A DNA stretch of 41,589 bases from Bacteroidales bacterium (GCA_021158405.1 JAGGUP010000175.1:1-41589), one strand, 5' to 3'. Counted from the stretch's first letter, positions 31,643 to 41,424 are shown. Numbers and translations are program-made. Notes: generated by a model not told the origin, from the sequence alone.

Positions 31643-33430
31643 ATGGAAAATATCAGAAATTTTTGTATTATAGCTCATATCGATCACGGTAAGAGCACCT
31701 TGGCTGATCGTTTATTGGAGTTTACAGGCACCGTCACGGGTCGTGATATGCAAGCTCAAGCACTCGACAATATGGATTTGGAACGTGAACGTGGCATTAC
31801 GATTAAGAGTCATGCGATTCAAATGGATTATGAAGAGGAGGATAGGCACTATGTACTTAATTTGATTGATACTCCGGGGCATGTTGATTTTTCCTATGAA
31901 GTTTCGCGTTCCATTGCTGCTTGCGAAGGCGCTTTATTGATTGTGGATGCTACTCAGGGAATTCAGGCTCAGACTATATCCAATTTATATTTGGCTATTG
32001 AACATGATCTGGAAATTATTCCGGTATTAAATAAAATGGACTTGGACAATGCGATGCCCGAAGAAGTTTCTGATCAAATCATGGATTTAATTGGATGTTC
32101 ATTTGATGATATTATTCAAGCAAGCGGAAAAACGGGCTATGGTGTTGATAAAATTTTGGAGGCTGTTGTAAAACGCGTTCCCGCTCCAAAAGGCGATCCT
32201 AAGGCACCATTTCAAGCCTTGATATTCGATTCTGTTTTTAATTCATTTCGTGGGATTATCGCCTATTTTAGAGTGATGAATGGCGAAGTAAAAAAAGGCG
32301 ATCATGTAAAATTTTTCGCTTCCGAGAAAACTTATCATGCTGATGAAATAGGAGTTTTACGAATGAAACAAGAGCCGCGTAATGTGATGAAAACGGGCGA
32401 TGTTGGCTATATTATTTCCGGAATTAAGACGGCTAAAGAAGTACAGGTGGGTGATACAATTACCCATGTAGATAATCCTTGTATAAAGGCTATTGAAGGA
32501 TTTGAGAAAGTGAAGCCCATGGTTTTTGCCGGAATTTATCCTGTAGATGCAGATGATTATGAAGAGTTAAGGAGCAGTCTTGAAAAACTGCAATTAAATG
32601 ATGCTTCTTTAACCTTTGAACCTGAATCGAGTGTAGCGCTTGGTTTTGGTTTTCGCTGTGGATTCTTAGGCTTACTGCACATGGAAATTATTCAAGAGCG
32701 TTTGGATAGGGAATTTGATATGAATGTAATTACTACCGTTCCCAATGTGTCTTATCGTGTGGTGTCCCATAAAAAGCAAGTAACAGAAGTGCATAATCCA
32801 TCGGGATTGCCCGAACAAAAATATATCGATCATATTGAAGAGCCGTTTATTCGTGCACAAATCATTTCGAAATCCGATTATGTGGGAAATGTAATGAAAT
32901 TGTGTATTGATAAAAGAGGTGAACTACTTAATCAGGTTTACTTGACTTCCAACAGAGTGGAACTAACTTTTAATATGCCTTTGGGAGAGATTGTCTTTGA
33001 TTTTTACGATAAACTAAAAAGTATCTCGAAAGGCTATGCCAGTTTCGATTATCACTTAACAGATTATAAGCCTGCTGATTTGAGCAAGCTCGATATTTTA
33101 CTTAACGGTGAACCCGTGGATGCTCTTTCTACACTTATTCATAAAGACAATGCTTATGGATTTGGTCGTAAGATGTGCTCTAAACTCAAAGAATTAATCC
33201 CTCGTCAGCAATTTGATATCGCAATTCAAGCGGCTATTGGAGCTAAAATTATTGCTAGAGAAACCGTAAAAGCGGTTCGGAAAGATGTAACAGCAAAATG
33301 TTATGGAGGCGATATTACTCGGAAACGTAAATTGCTCGAAAAGCAGAAAAAAGGGAAGAAACGAATGCGTCAGGTTGGGAATGTTGAAGTTCCTCAAAAG
33401 GCATTTCTGGCTGTATTAAAATTGGATTAG
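31643..33430 (+). CDS. lepA: Elongation factor 4
   Basis: 595 residues. A translational GTPase that acts on stalled or mistranslocated ribosomes and contributes to 30S biogenesis. The P-loop is A-H-I-D-H-G-K-S-T (11-19); [14 protein letters not shown] and N-K-M-D complete the G domain. The LepA-specific C-terminal domain is present ([18 protein letters not shown]). Length is as in E. coli (599). The carbonic anhydrase gene follows after 14 bases, so they are probably co-transcribed. Confidence 0.98.
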   Translation: MENIRNFCIIAHIDHGKSTLADRLLEFTGTVTGRDMQAQALDNMDLERERGITIKSHAIQMDYEEEDRHYVLNLIDTPGHVDFSYEVSRSIAACEGALLIVDATQGIQAQTISNLYLAIEHDLEIIPVLNKMDLDNAMPEEVSDQIMDLIGCSFDDIIQASGKTGYGVDKILEAVVKRVPAPKGDPKAPFQALIFDSVFNSFRGIIAYFRVMNGEVKKGDHVKFFASEKTYHADEIGVLRMKQEPRNVMKTGDVGYIISGIKTAKEVQVGDTITHVDNPCIKAIEGFEKVKPMVFAGIYPVDADDYEELRSSLEKLQLNDASLTFEPESSVALGFGFRCGFLGLLHMEIIQERLDREFDMNVITTVPNVSYRVVSHKKQVTEVHNPSGLPEQKYIDHIEEPFIRAQIISKSDYVGNVMKLCIDKRGELLNQVYLTSNRVELTFNMPLGEIVFDFYDKLKSISKGYASFDYHLTDYKPADLSKLDILLNGEPVDALSTLIHKDNAYGFGRKMCSKLKELIPRQQFDIAIQAAIGAKIIARETVKAVRKDVTAKCYGGDITRKRKLLEKQKKGKKRMRQVGNVEVPQKAFLAVLKLD

Positions 33431-33444
33431 CAAAAAGTATTCCT

Positions 33445-34098
33445 ATGTCCATTCATAAATTAAGTGTAGAAGATCAGAAAACGTATGACAGCATTTTTAT
33501 GCAGAATCGCGAATGGGCTGACGATAAGAAAAAACATGACCGTTCGTTTTTTAAAGAACATTTTAAAGAGCAAAATCCTCATTTTCTATATATTGGATGC
33601 TCAGACAGTCGGGTTCCTATTGGGGATTTAACCGGAATGGACATCGGTGATATTTTTGTACATCGCAATATTGCCAACCTTGTTTCTTTGGAGGATGATA
33701 ATATTATGGCCGTTTTACAATACGGTGTGGATGTTTTGCAAATTAAAAACATCGTCGTTTCCGGGCATCATGGATGTGGTGGTGTTATTGCTGCTAATTC
33801 GGGGAAGAATTATGGAAAGATGGATGGCTGGCTTGATAAGATTAGAGCAGTGCGATTGAAACATGCCAAAGAATTAGATGGCATATCCAATAAGGAGGAA
33901 GAAAACGACTTGCTGGCAGAATACAATGTGATAGCGCAATGTGAGCAACTGATGCAAATTGATTTTATCCGTAAGAGCTATGAAGAAAACGGGTATCCCA
34001 AGGTTCACGCTTGGGTGTATGATATGCGTACAGGCCTTTTGCACGATATGGAATTTGATGTAGATTCTTATCTGGAACAAGCAAAAACTGCGAAATAG
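33445..34098 (+). CDS. Beta-class carbonic anhydrase
   Basis: A 217-residue cytoplasmic zinc enzyme interconverting CO2 and bicarbonate. The zinc ligands are Cys52 (in G-C-S-D-S-R-V-P), His108 and Cys111 (G-H-H-G-C-G-G); Asp54 and Arg56 form the catalytic dyad of the open (type I) site. H-R-N-I-A-N is the conserved active-site loop. It lies close behind lepA. It is convergent with the CorC-like gene, with only 7 bases between the stop codons, so read-through from either side is possible. Confidence 0.96.
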   Translation: MSIHKLSVEDQKTYDSIFMQNREWADDKKKHDRSFFKEHFKEQNPHFLYIGCSDSRVPIGDLTGMDIGDIFVHRNIANLVSLEDDNIMAVLQYGVDVLQIKNIVVSGHHGCGGVIAANSGKNYGKMDGWLDKIRAVRLKHAKELDGISNKEEENDLLAEYNVIAQCEQLMQIDFIRKSYEENGYPKVHAWVYDMRTGLLHDMEFDVDSYLEQAKTAK

Positions 34099-34105
34099 TC
34101 CTAAC

Positions 34106-35371
34106 TTATTTTGCTTGTTTATGCATTTTTATCAATTCAATCTTGGTTTCGGAAGCCTTTAAAATTTCCACTTGAAAATTGCTGAAATTTAGATTGTCTT
34201 TCTCATTGGGAATGTTTCCATATTCATGAATAATGTAACCGGCAAGAGTTTCATATTCATCAGATTCAGGTATATCAAGATGGTATTTTTCGTTGATAAA
34301 ATCAATCTCTATTCGGCCGGAAAAAACATAGACGTTTTCTTCCGGATTTTTATCAATTAGGATGCCTTTATCGAATTCATCTTCAATCTCCCCAAATATT
34401 TCCTCCATAATATCTTCCAGCGTGACAATTCCACTGGTTCCTCCAAATTCGTCCACGACTAGCGCAATGCTTTTATTTAGTTTGATAAAAAGAGTGAGCA
34501 CGTGATTGGCTAACATACTTTCCGGAAGAATGGGGGTTTGCCGAAGGATGCTTCTTATGTCTTTAGGCTTAGAGAAAATATCAAAAGCATGTACATATCC
34601 AATGATATTATCGATACTGTCTTGATAAATCAATATTTTTGAATGTCCCGATTTCGTAAGTACTTTTTGCAATTCTTCAATAGATTCGTTTATTTCGAGA
34701 GCAAAGATTTCGGTACGTGGCACCATGCATTCTCGAATTTTCACACTTCGTAATTCAATGGCGTTTTTAAACAGAACCTTTTCTTGTTCACCAAGCCCAC
34801 TTTCTTCTTTTTTGCTGGTAATTTCTTGTATAAAGTCATTGAGTTCAATGGGAGATAAATTATATTCTTCGTCTTTCAATTCCTGTTTAAAGAGGTGAAA
34901 AATGCCTTTGGCAATCCAATTTACAAAAGCAATAATTGGCGAAAAAAGATAATAAATTATAAAAAGAGGAACGCGCAAAACCATTAAAATACGGTTTGGG
35001 TTTTTCTTAAATATTATTTTGGGTAGAAATTCAGCAACAATTAAGATGAGAATAGTTGAGAGTAGAGTTTGAATGAGAAGAATGAGTAGTTCATTCGTAC
35101 TTAAAGCGCCTAAAAAATGCTGAACGGGCCTGTGTAAGACGTTGGCAATAGCAAAACCATAAAATACCAAAGAGATATTATTTCCAAGCAAAAGGGTGGC
35201 AATTAATTTGGAAGGAGAATTATAAATAGAAAAAAGCCATTTTGCATTGGATTGTTTTTTGTCTAATTCCATCTTAAGTCGGGAAGCACTGATAAAAGCA
35301 ATTTCCAGACCGGAAAAAAGAGCCGAAAACACCATGCTGATGATAATAATCTGAAATTGGTAATCTGCCAT
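34106..35371 (-). CDS. CNNM/CorC-type membrane protein with CBS pair (GldE-like)
   Basis: 421 residues. The N-terminal DUF21 membrane domain (three or four helices in 1-160; F-S-A-L-F-S-G-L-E-I-A-F-I-S-A-S-R) is followed by two CBS domains (about 200-330; R-E-C-M-V-P-R-T-E-I and V-V-D-E-F-G-G-T-S-G-I-V-T-L-E-D-I-M-E-E-I-F-G-E-I-E-D-E) and the C-terminal CorC_HlyC domain. Family members are linked to Mg2+ efflux; the Bacteroidota branch includes GldE of gliding bacteria. It is last in the coaX-lptC cluster and starts 1 base after lptC ends, so they are translationally coupled. 'Hemolysin' names for this family are misleading. Confidence 0.88.
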   Translation of the reverse strand: MADYQFQIIIISMVFSALFSGLEIAFISASRLKMELDKKQSNAKWLFSIYNSPSKLIATLLLGNNISLVFYGFAIANVLHRPVQHFLGALSTNELLILLIQTLLSTILILIVAEFLPKIIFKKNPNRILMVLRVPLFIIYYLFSPIIAFVNWIAKGIFHLFKQELKDEEYNLSPIELNDFIQEITSKKEESGLGEQEKVLFKNAIELRSVKIRECMVPRTEIFALEINESIEELQKVLTKSGHSKILIYQDSIDNIIGYVHAFDIFSKPKDIRSILRQTPILPESMLANHVLTLFIKLNKSIALVVDEFGGTSGIVTLEDIMEEIFGEIEDEFDKGILIDKNPEENVYVFSGRIEIDFINEKYHLDIPESDEYETLAGYIIHEYGNIPNEKDNLNFSNFQVEILKASETKIELIKMHKQAK

Positions 35372-35372
35372 A

Positions 35373-35957
35373 TTAATTTAGATCTTCATCTTTTATTTTG
35401 ATAGTCCCACGAATATTGAAAATTTCAACATGTTCAAAGTTTTGATCAGCAAGCAAACTATCTCCATGAATGGTTTTATCTTTTTCTAGGATAGTTACAA
35501 ATACGCTGTTATAGATTTTTTTTGTACGTTCATTCCAAAATAAATGTTCCGTAAGAAGCTTTTTCCCGGAATTGTGATTGATAACAACAACGTTTTTTTC
35601 TATTTCCATAAGCCTCGTTTTTACAAATCGTTTCCCATATTCGGCACTCAATTCAGAAACTAAATTTTTATTTGCATCATAGGTCTCAACCAGCAATCCT
35701 TTCGGAAATTCAATATACGGATCATCACCACCAATTTGATACATAAGTGGACTGGTAAGTACCATTTGTAATTGCGCCGAATCGGAATAGATTATTCGCA
35801 CACCTTTTGCTATTTCCGCAGGAATAGTATCTGCCATAGTGAGCTTCCGAATGGTTTCCATTCGGTTTTCACAAGCAAAAAGCATTGCTGTAAAAAAGAT
35901 TACAACAATGCTTTTTAGTCCAAAAACAAGAAGTCTTCTTGGCGTACTATTTTTCAC
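35373..35957 (-). CDS. lptC: LptC-like LPS transport protein
   Basis: 194 residues. An N-terminal hydrophobic segment ends in M-L-F-A-C (Cys29), a possible lipobox, so the protein may be lipid-anchored rather than anchored by a membrane helix as in E. coli. The remainder is the beta-jellyroll of the LptC/OstA type (P-L-M-Y-Q..., D-P-Y-I-E-F-P-K-G-L-L-V-E-T-Y, L-S-A-E-Y-G-K-R, N-S-V-F-V-T-I-L-E-K-D-K-T-I-H-G-D-S-L). It bridges the inner-membrane LPS extractor and the periplasmic LptA chain. Its place behind a TPR protein and before a CorC-like gene is a conserved Bacteroidales arrangement. Confidence 0.85.
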   Translation of the reverse strand: MKNSTPRRLLVFGLKSIVVIFFTAMLFACENRMETIRKLTMADTIPAEIAKGVRIIYSDSAQLQMVLTSPLMYQIGGDDPYIEFPKGLLVETYDANKNLVSELSAEYGKRFVKTRLMEIEKNVVVINHNSGKKLLTEHLFWNERTKKIYNSVFVTILEKDKTIHGDSLLADQNFEHVEIFNIRGTIKIKDEDLN

Positions 35958-35965
35958 TTTTAGTT

Positions 35966-37378
35966 TTATTTCGCAGAGCGAACAGTCGTCGTTTCATTAA
36001 TCCAACATTCAACTTTAAAAAATTCTCCTTCTTGTAAATCGTGGAAGAAAATGACATCCATCTGAGGGAAGTGTTTAGAATAGATGGCAATACGTTTGTT
36101 TACTAAATCAGCGAGTTCGGCATCTGCTTTTTTGGCCTGATAATATTTGTCTACGGCAGCCCAATAAGCTACTTTTTTTGTTAGTTCATTGTCGCCACAT
36201 TTTTCAGCTGAAGCTGCGTAAAGATCTCCAATCAGAATAAAGGACATCCCATCTGCCGGATTTAAAGCTATAGCTTTACGAGCATAGGAACGAGCTTTAA
36301 CAAAATCGTCGAGTTTATAATAAATTTTCCCTAAATCGGAATAGACATCTGCTTTTTCCAAAGGATCTTTAATCATATCAACGGCATCCAAGTAATATTT
36401 TACAGCATCACTATAAGCCTCATTTTCAATATTCATTTTACCCATCAACATAGCAGCTTCCGGAGTTGGATCTGCTTTATAGAGAGCTTCAGTACTCTTG
36501 AAGAACAAATCTGATTTAGTACATTTTTTCTTCTTTAAAATCTTGGTGATTTTATTTAGAAGTACAATATCAGTTGGATTTGCATCATATTTTTTACCAT
36601 AAATATTAATCAATATATCGCAGGTTGCATAAGGCTCGAAAGTGTTGTCAATATTACCTTTCACACTTTCCCATTGGGAGAGATATTTTGGATTTGTTTT
36701 GTATTTTTTGAGGTTATAGTCAACAAAATCGCTTATTTGATCGTAAGTATCAACAATTAAACCTTCATCTGCTTTACCCGATTTCACCATTTTTATGGTT
36801 GCTCTGAAAAAGTAAACCAAAGAAGCTGTAGAAGCATTATTTTTTTCTAAAAGGATAGACTCTTTTAGGATATTATAAGCTTTCTCGCAGCGATCAGGAG
36901 CAATATTAAATAAAGCAACGCCCATTTTTCCCATTAAACCACCCACCTGACTTTTGCCTGTTTTATAATGATTGGGAAAGTATTTAATTCTTGCCTCGTG
37001 AATCATCATAAGCGTATCGATATAAGCTGATTTTGCTGCATCACTTTCTGCTTTTTCATAATAATAGCCCATAATTTTTAGGCCGTTAACATAGGTATTT
37101 TCAGATGCACGAGGTCCATTCATAAAGACCCATCTCCAATGCGGTACAAAATCATTTACGATTGCACTCTTATAATTCGATTTTTTCCATTGCTTAAAAG
37201 ATTCCTGATACAGAGATAGTTCAGTAATGCATTTAATACTGTCAATTCCGTATTTTCCACCCTGAGGCTCAAAGGAAGTTGCTTTTTCTTGAAAATTATC
37301 ATTTCTTTCCGTTTGAGCTCCAAATACTCCTACGCTCATGATCAATCCCAGAATAGTTGATAAAACTTTAATTTTCAT
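35966..37378 (-). CDS. Periplasmic TPR-repeat protein
   Basis: 470 residues with a signal peptide (M-K-I-K-V-L-S-T-I-L-G-L-I-M-S-V-G-V-F-G-A). The body is helical; clear tetratricopeptide repeats lie at about 315-400 (A-Y-S-D-A-V-K-Y-Y-L-D-A-V, A-D-V-Y-S-D-L-G-K-I-Y-Y-K-L-D-D-F, A-R-K-A-I-A-L-N-P-A-D). Specific function unknown. Genes of this kind sit between the outer-membrane protein and lptC in many Bacteroidales, so a role in envelope assembly is a reasonable inference. Gaps of 8 and 21 bases to its neighbours suggest one operon. Confidence 0.82.
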   Translation of the reverse strand: MKIKVLSTILGLIMSVGVFGAQTERNDNFQEKATSFEPQGGKYGIDSIKCITELSLYQESFKQWKKSNYKSAIVNDFVPHWRWVFMNGPRASENTYVNGLKIMGYYYEKAESDAAKSAYIDTLMMIHEARIKYFPNHYKTGKSQVGGLMGKMGVALFNIAPDRCEKAYNILKESILLEKNNASTASLVYFFRATIKMVKSGKADEGLIVDTYDQISDFVDYNLKKYKTNPKYLSQWESVKGNIDNTFEPYATCDILINIYGKKYDANPTDIVLLNKITKILKKKKCTKSDLFFKSTEALYKADPTPEAAMLMGKMNIENEAYSDAVKYYLDAVDMIKDPLEKADVYSDLGKIYYKLDDFVKARSYARKAIALNPADGMSFILIGDLYAASAEKCGDNELTKKVAYWAAVDKYYQAKKADAELADLVNKRIAIYSKHFPQMDVIFFHDLQEGEFFKVECWINETTTVRSAK

Positions 37379-37399
37379 TTTTTTTCAATTTAGATATAT

Positions 37400-38689
37400 T
37401 TAAAAATATTTTCCTTTTCTAAACCAGTTTTCTTTTATACTTATTCCAAGAGCTATTTTAACAAATCGTTCCTGAATTAAACTGCTTTCAATTGTACCAT
37501 TTTGTCCAATTTCTATGCCAAGATTTAAAATAGAGGCACTTTTACGCAAAGGTAAGCCAAATCCAACACTAATTGCATATTCTTGCAGATCGATATTGTT
37601 AAATTTAAGTCCCATTTTGTTGTATCGCACTCCTAGGCGGTAGTGGACAAGCTTTAAATAGGAAGATAAATTATTGCTTGTTGGAATAAATTCCATTCCA
37701 AAAGAGGCTTTCATTTTGTCGCTTAGATTGTTTGATTGACCAAGATAACTAAAACTATCCCAATTATCAAACATAAAATCGGCAGCTACCAGAAATTTGT
37801 TTTTCTTTTCCCACGAAATGCCAAATCCAAAAGTATAGGGTAAAACAGTTTCCCCCTCAAGTCCGGTAATACTATATATAGTATCTAGGGCTGATTCATA
37901 TCCGGGTTCGTCACCTATAAATGTGGTAGCTAAATAATCGGTATTAATATTTAAAGTCGTTTGAGGAGTATAAGTTGCAGCTAATCCAAGCGTACTCTTA
38001 TTTCCTGTTGGTATAAAATATTGGGCTCCTAAAGAAAAGTGAAAACCATTTAATAGATCACGTTCCTGTAAACGAGCATTTTCTAGGTATGCAGAATCGG
38101 GGAAAATAACGGTTTGGATGTGTTCAACGCGTCCGAAATAATAAGAAGAATTGATTCCAACCGAAAGATTTTTAGTGATTTGAAAACCATTTCCCCAATT
38201 CACTTTATCAATACCGCCTGTTCCGGCATATATGGCACGACTTGAAACATTAATATCGAGCAATTCATCGTTTTGCACCTCATAGCCTAGATTACTATAT
38301 GGAATGAGTGCAACACTACTTTTCCACCAGCGTGTAATTGGAAAAGCAAAAGACAAGTGATTAACAGATGTATTACTTAGTTGACTAGTTTGCTCATTTG
38401 TCCGATAAGTGCCCATCGTACTTTGGACACCAAATCCTGCAACAAAAGAGAGACTGTCAATTCCTGTATAAGATGCAGGATTGCTAAAATTGATGTACAT
38501 ATTGCTTCGGACAGCCAAATTAGCTCCTCCCATACTAAAAGTACGAATATTTACTTGTTCGTTAGCGTCGCCAACTCCGAAAAAACTATAAGGAGATGAA
38601 GTTTGAGTTTGTGCAAAAACCATAAATGGCAAAAGCATCGTTGCTAGTAAAACGGTTTTTCTAAGTCGGTTTATTGTCATTGTATTCAA
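37400..38689 (-). CDS. Outer-membrane beta-barrel protein, FadL/PorV-like
   Basis: 429 residues. A signal peptide (about 1-27, ending M-V-F-A-Q) is followed by S-P-Y-S-F-F-G-V-G-D and F-S-M-G-G-A-N-L-A-V-R-S-N-M-Y-I-N-F-S-N-P-A-S-Y, the plug-like N-terminal signature shared by FadL/OmpP1-type barrels in Bacteroidota ('S-x-G-G-A ... N-P-A'). About 14 alternating strands follow and the protein ends G-K-Y-F with a terminal Phe. Substrate unknown. Its start overlaps the end of coaX by 29 bases; an ATG three codons downstream would shorten the overlap. Confidence 0.8.
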   Translation of the reverse strand: MNTMTINRLRKTVLLATMLLPFMVFAQTQTSSPYSFFGVGDANEQVNIRTFSMGGANLAVRSNMYINFSNPASYTGIDSLSFVAGFGVQSTMGTYRTNEQTSQLSNTSVNHLSFAFPITRWWKSSVALIPYSNLGYEVQNDELLDINVSSRAIYAGTGGIDKVNWGNGFQITKNLSVGINSSYYFGRVEHIQTVIFPDSAYLENARLQERDLLNGFHFSLGAQYFIPTGNKSTLGLAATYTPQTTLNINTDYLATTFIGDEPGYESALDTIYSITGLEGETVLPYTFGFGISWEKKNKFLVAADFMFDNWDSFSYLGQSNNLSDKMKASFGMEFIPTSNNLSSYLKLVHYRLGVRYNKMGLKFNNIDLQEYAISVGFGLPLRKSASILNLGIEIGQNGTIESSLIQERFVKIALGISIKENWFRKGKYF

Positions 38690-39398
38690 GTATAAAATTT
38701 AAGCCTTGTAGCACTAAATTTTCAGCTGCAAAGATGTTATTTTTTAAGTTCTTATCAAAATGATTTAAGTCTCCACCGGTAAATAGTACCAAAATATCGG
38801 GATAAAGATTTTTGTATTGTTCAATGATGCCATCCACTTCGGCTAAAATGCCATTCAAAACACCCGAAAGAATAGCTTCCTCTGTAGTTTTTCCCACGAG
38901 TTTGGCAGCTTCGTCGTAAGGTATTATTAAGGGGAGTTTCCCGGTAAAATGATGCAGAGAATTAAAACGCATATTAATTCCTGGACTTATGCTGCCACCT
39001 AAATAAGCTTCAGGAGTTACCATTTCGTAAGTGATTGAGCTGCCGGCATCTATTACAAGAATGTTTTTTTGTGGATATAATTGAGAAGCACCAACTGCTG
39101 CTGCAAGACGATCTTTTCCCAGCGTTTCCGGTGTTTTGTAAAGATTTTGAATAGGCAAGAGTGTGCGATGTGTAAGTTCAATAGCGTTAAATTCCTGAAA
39201 TAAAAACGTTTTCAACTCTTCAGATAAATCAATAACTGATGAAAAGATTGCTTTGTTCAGTTTTGGAAATTTATTTTTTAGTACGCTTAAGTCTTGCAAA
39301 AGGAGTTCCTTACCTGAAAATTTATAAATCAAATTTCCTTGATCAAAAACAGCCACTTTATAAAGTGTATTTCCAAAATCCAGAATCAGGTTTTGCAT
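38661..39398 (-). CDS. coaX: Type III pantothenate kinase
   Basis: 245 residues. First step of coenzyme A synthesis, ATP-dependent phosphorylation of pantothenate; it needs a monovalent cation and is not feedback-inhibited by CoA. Motifs: L-I-L-D-F-G-N-T (phosphate 1), G-K-D-R-L-A-A-A-V-G-A, V-I-D-A-G-S-S-I-T-Y-E (phosphate 2; the usual D-x-G-T is D-A-G-S here), and G-G-S-I-S-P-G-I-N-M-R. Length fits. It begins a five-gene run leading to lptC and the CorC-like gene; 87 bases separate it from the glucosaminidase gene. Confidence 0.93.
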   Translation of the reverse strand: MQNLILDFGNTLYKVAVFDQGNLIYKFSGKELLLQDLSVLKNKFPKLNKAIFSSVIDLSEELKTFLFQEFNAIELTHRTLLPIQNLYKTPETLGKDRLAAAVGASQLYPQKNILVIDAGSSITYEMVTPEAYLGGSISPGINMRFNSLHHFTGKLPLIIPYDEAAKLVGKTTEEAILSGVLNGILAEVDGIIEQYKNLYPDILVLFTGGDLNHFDKNLKNNIFAAENLVLQGLNFILEYNDNKPT

Positions 39399-39485
39399 TT
39401 TTGGTATTAAAAAATTAAGAAGAGCAAAAATAATTGTTTTTGTAGGGAATGAAGCAGGTTCATAAGTTTTTATTCATAAATTATC

Positions 39486-40469
39486 TTAATTCCAGATATG
39501 AGTGCTGTCTTGTTTTTGTATGGCAATCACCAAGGGGTTGGACATATTCATAGGCTTAGTGAGTATCGCTTGGTTGGATCGAATGATACTTTTTATTTCG
39601 CGGATGTAGGCAACTCCTCTTGCGGAATATTTTTCAAGACCGTTGGCCATCAAAAGTGCAGAAGGTTTTTTTTGGCGAGCTCGGGCAGCCGCTCTTTCGT
39701 TTCTCAACAAATCAAAGGCAGGATGGGAGTTGAGAAATAGCATATAAGATCTAATACTTAAGCCCACAGATATAAACTTTTTCACTTCGTGGGTTTCTCC
39801 TTTTCTTCTTGCCCGAGGAACAATTCCACAACCTGGAGTAAAACACCACTGACCAAAAAGATTATTGGCCACTCGTGCAAAATAGCTGCTTCCCCACGAT
39901 GATTCGAGGGCAGCTTGAGCCAGAGCCAATTCTTGGGGAATGATATCCACGCGGGTCAGTAATTCTATATACGTTTCCGAATTTGTTAAATCCGTACTGT
40001 TACAGCGATAATCTAGAATATATTTCTCCAGAGTTACCTTGTTTTCTTCATTTATGGATTTCCCCGTATTGAATACTTTCTGCTGTTCGATAATAAAACT
40101 CCTTTGTTTTAGAATCAAGCTGTTTTCATAAACAAGATAAGGCTTTAAAAAATTGAAAAAAGCATTTTTTTTGTCCTTTACATTTTTGTGGGCGCTAAAA
40201 TTGGGGAGAGAAGAAGGAAATTCTAAGTTAGAATCGGTCTTTTTTTTAGTAAAAGACTCTTTAATTGATGCCTTTTCTTGTGACAAAACGGAATCGGCAA
40301 CCATTTCTTTGGAAATAGTATTCGTTTTTAAACTGTCATTAAGTATAATATTCTGTTTTTGTTTTGGTTGATTCAATGAAAAAGTATTGATCAAAAAGCT
40401 GATAAACAGCATCAAGGATATTGCTATAATAATGAATATGATTGCTTTTCCGAGTCTTGATTTTATCAT
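39486..40469 (-). CDS. Membrane-anchored N-acetylglucosaminidase (Bax/GH73-like)
   Basis: 327 residues. One N-terminal membrane anchor (about 9-30) and a polar, Lys-rich linker (to about 95) are followed by a glucosaminidase domain. The catalytic Glu is Glu189 in A-Q-A-A-L-E-S-S-W-G-S-S-Y-F-A, followed by N-N-L-F-G-Q-W-C and the Tyr of G-L-E-K-Y-S-A-R-G-V-A-Y, the standard GH73/Bax pattern. It would cut the glycan chain of peptidoglycan in the periplasm. The domain order resembles E. coli Bax. Confidence 0.88.
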   Translation of the reverse strand: MIKSRLGKAIIFIIIAISLMLFISFLINTFSLNQPKQKQNIILNDSLKTNTISKEMVADSVLSQEKASIKESFTKKKTDSNLEFPSSLPNFSAHKNVKDKKNAFFNFLKPYLVYENSLILKQRSFIIEQQKVFNTGKSINEENKVTLEKYILDYRCNSTDLTNSETYIELLTRVDIIPQELALAQAALESSWGSSYFARVANNLFGQWCFTPGCGIVPRARRKGETHEVKKFISVGLSIRSYMLFLNSHPAFDLLRNERAAARARQKKPSALLMANGLEKYSARGVAYIREIKSIIRSNQAILTKPMNMSNPLVIAIQKQDSTHIWN

Positions 40470-40525
40470 AGATTATATTCAAGCAGTTAGAGTCGGTAAA
40501 AATGCACAAAATTTTTGGAAATATA

Positions 40526-40555
40526 TTGTGAGATAAAAAAAACGGTTTAAATTTG
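40526..40555 (+). promoter_or_regulatory. Promoter of tRNA-Phe (Bacteroidota type)
   Basis: TTG at 40526-40528 and TAAATTTG at 40548-40555 are separated by 19 bases, within the spacing range for these promoters. The start of transcription would be near 40562, ten bases before the tRNA, the same geometry as at tRNA-Gln. Confidence 0.7.
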
Positions 40556-40571
40556 CACTCTCAAACAATGA

Positions 40572-40646
<75 letters not shown>

Positions 40647-40649
40647 GTT

Positions 40650-40681
40650 AAAAACCCGATTTAATAAAATCGGGTTTTTTT
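40650..40681 (+). terminator. Intrinsic terminator after tRNA-Phe
   Basis: AAAACCCGATTT and AAATCGGGTTTT form a near-perfect stem around a 4-base loop (40663-40666), continuing into six T residues. A textbook terminator. Confidence 0.9.
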
Positions 40682-40712
40682 ATTCCATTAATTTTCATCC
40701 CTAAACTTTCTT

Positions 40713-40738
40713 TTTGTGCATGGATTTGATTAACTTTG
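40713..40738 (+). promoter_or_regulatory. Promoter of the NTF2-like lipoprotein gene
   Basis: TAACTTTG (40731-40738) is an exact -7 element. TTTG at 40713-40716 is nearer (14 bases) than the usual 17-21, so the -33 assignment is doubtful. Confidence 0.5.
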
Positions 40739-40758
40739 GACTGATTCAAATTTAAAAT

Positions 40759-40764
40759 CGGAGG
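40759..40764 (+). promoter_or_regulatory. Shine-Dalgarno site before the lipoprotein gene
   Basis: CGGAGG sits five bases before ATG 40770. It is the second clear exception to the lack of such sites in this window, and it confirms the start. Confidence 0.75.
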
Positions 40765-40769
40765 TTTAT

Positions 40770-41291
40770 ATGAAAAAATTAGCGAACTTATTTCTGGTTA
40801 TATCTATTCTTTTCTTGTTCGGCTCTTGTGTGAACGAAAAGAAAGAAAACAAAGAGGCGACAGTTGATTTTGCAAAAGAGAAATTAGAAATTTCTATCTT
40901 GCTTGATAATTTGACAAGAGCTTTCGAAAACGGTAATCTCGAAAAGATAGAAGAAATCTGGTGGCCTACTGAAGATGCATTGATTATTGGTACAGAAAGT
41001 GGAGATAAGTTGGAAGGCTGGGATGCGATTAGCACAGCAATAAAAAAACAATCCAAAAATTTTGAAAAGACTCTTATTTCAATTACCGATCAAACCATTT
41101 GGTTAAACGATGATGCAACGGTGGCATGGTTTTTTGAAGAATTGAATTATAACTTTGTTTTTGAAGAAAAGGCCATGGCTTTTGAAGGTATTCGATCTAC
41201 CGGAGTACTGCAAAAAAAAGGTGGAGTTTGGCGTTTAGTGCAAGAGCATATGTCTATTCCAGCTAAGTTGGAGATGGTTGAAACATATTGA
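40770..41291 (+). CDS. Lipoprotein with SnoaL/DUF4440 (NTF2-like) domain
   Basis: 173 residues. The signal peptide ends in a lipobox L-F-G-S-C (lipidated Cys20); an Asp/Glu/Lys-rich linker follows. Residues about 35-165 fit the NTF2-like DUF4440 fold: F-E-N-G-N-L-E-K-I-E-E-I-W-W-P, G-W-D-A-I-S-T-A-I, T-V-A-W-F-F-E-E-L and the final G-V-W-R-L-V-Q-E-H-M-S. The family often binds small ligands; a substrate cannot be named. It has its own promoter and terminator. Confidence 0.82.
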   Translation: MKKLANLFLVISILFLFGSCVNEKKENKEATVDFAKEKLEISILLDNLTRAFENGNLEKIEEIWWPTEDALIIGTESGDKLEGWDAISTAIKKQSKNFEKTLISITDQTIWLNDDATVAWFFEELNYNFVFEEKAMAFEGIRSTGVLQKKGGVWRLVQEHMSIPAKLEMVETY

Positions 41292-41298
41292 TTTTACA

Positions 41299-41339
41299 CA
41301 CAGGTTTCCGTTCCGAAAAAAATGGAACTCCAACCTGTG
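41299..41339 (+). terminator. Stem-loop after the lipoprotein gene
   Basis: CACAGGTT (41299-41306) pairs with AACCTGTG (41332-41339), with an inner TTCC/GGAA stem (41311-41314 with 41324-41327). No T run follows, so it may protect the 3' end rather than terminate. Confidence 0.5.
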
Positions 41340-41424
41340 CTATTACCTTTCATCCCTTTGGGATTCATATGTTTATTTCTAAGATATCTTTTTTTGGCTA
41401 ATGCATTTTTTGTTAAAAGATTAG

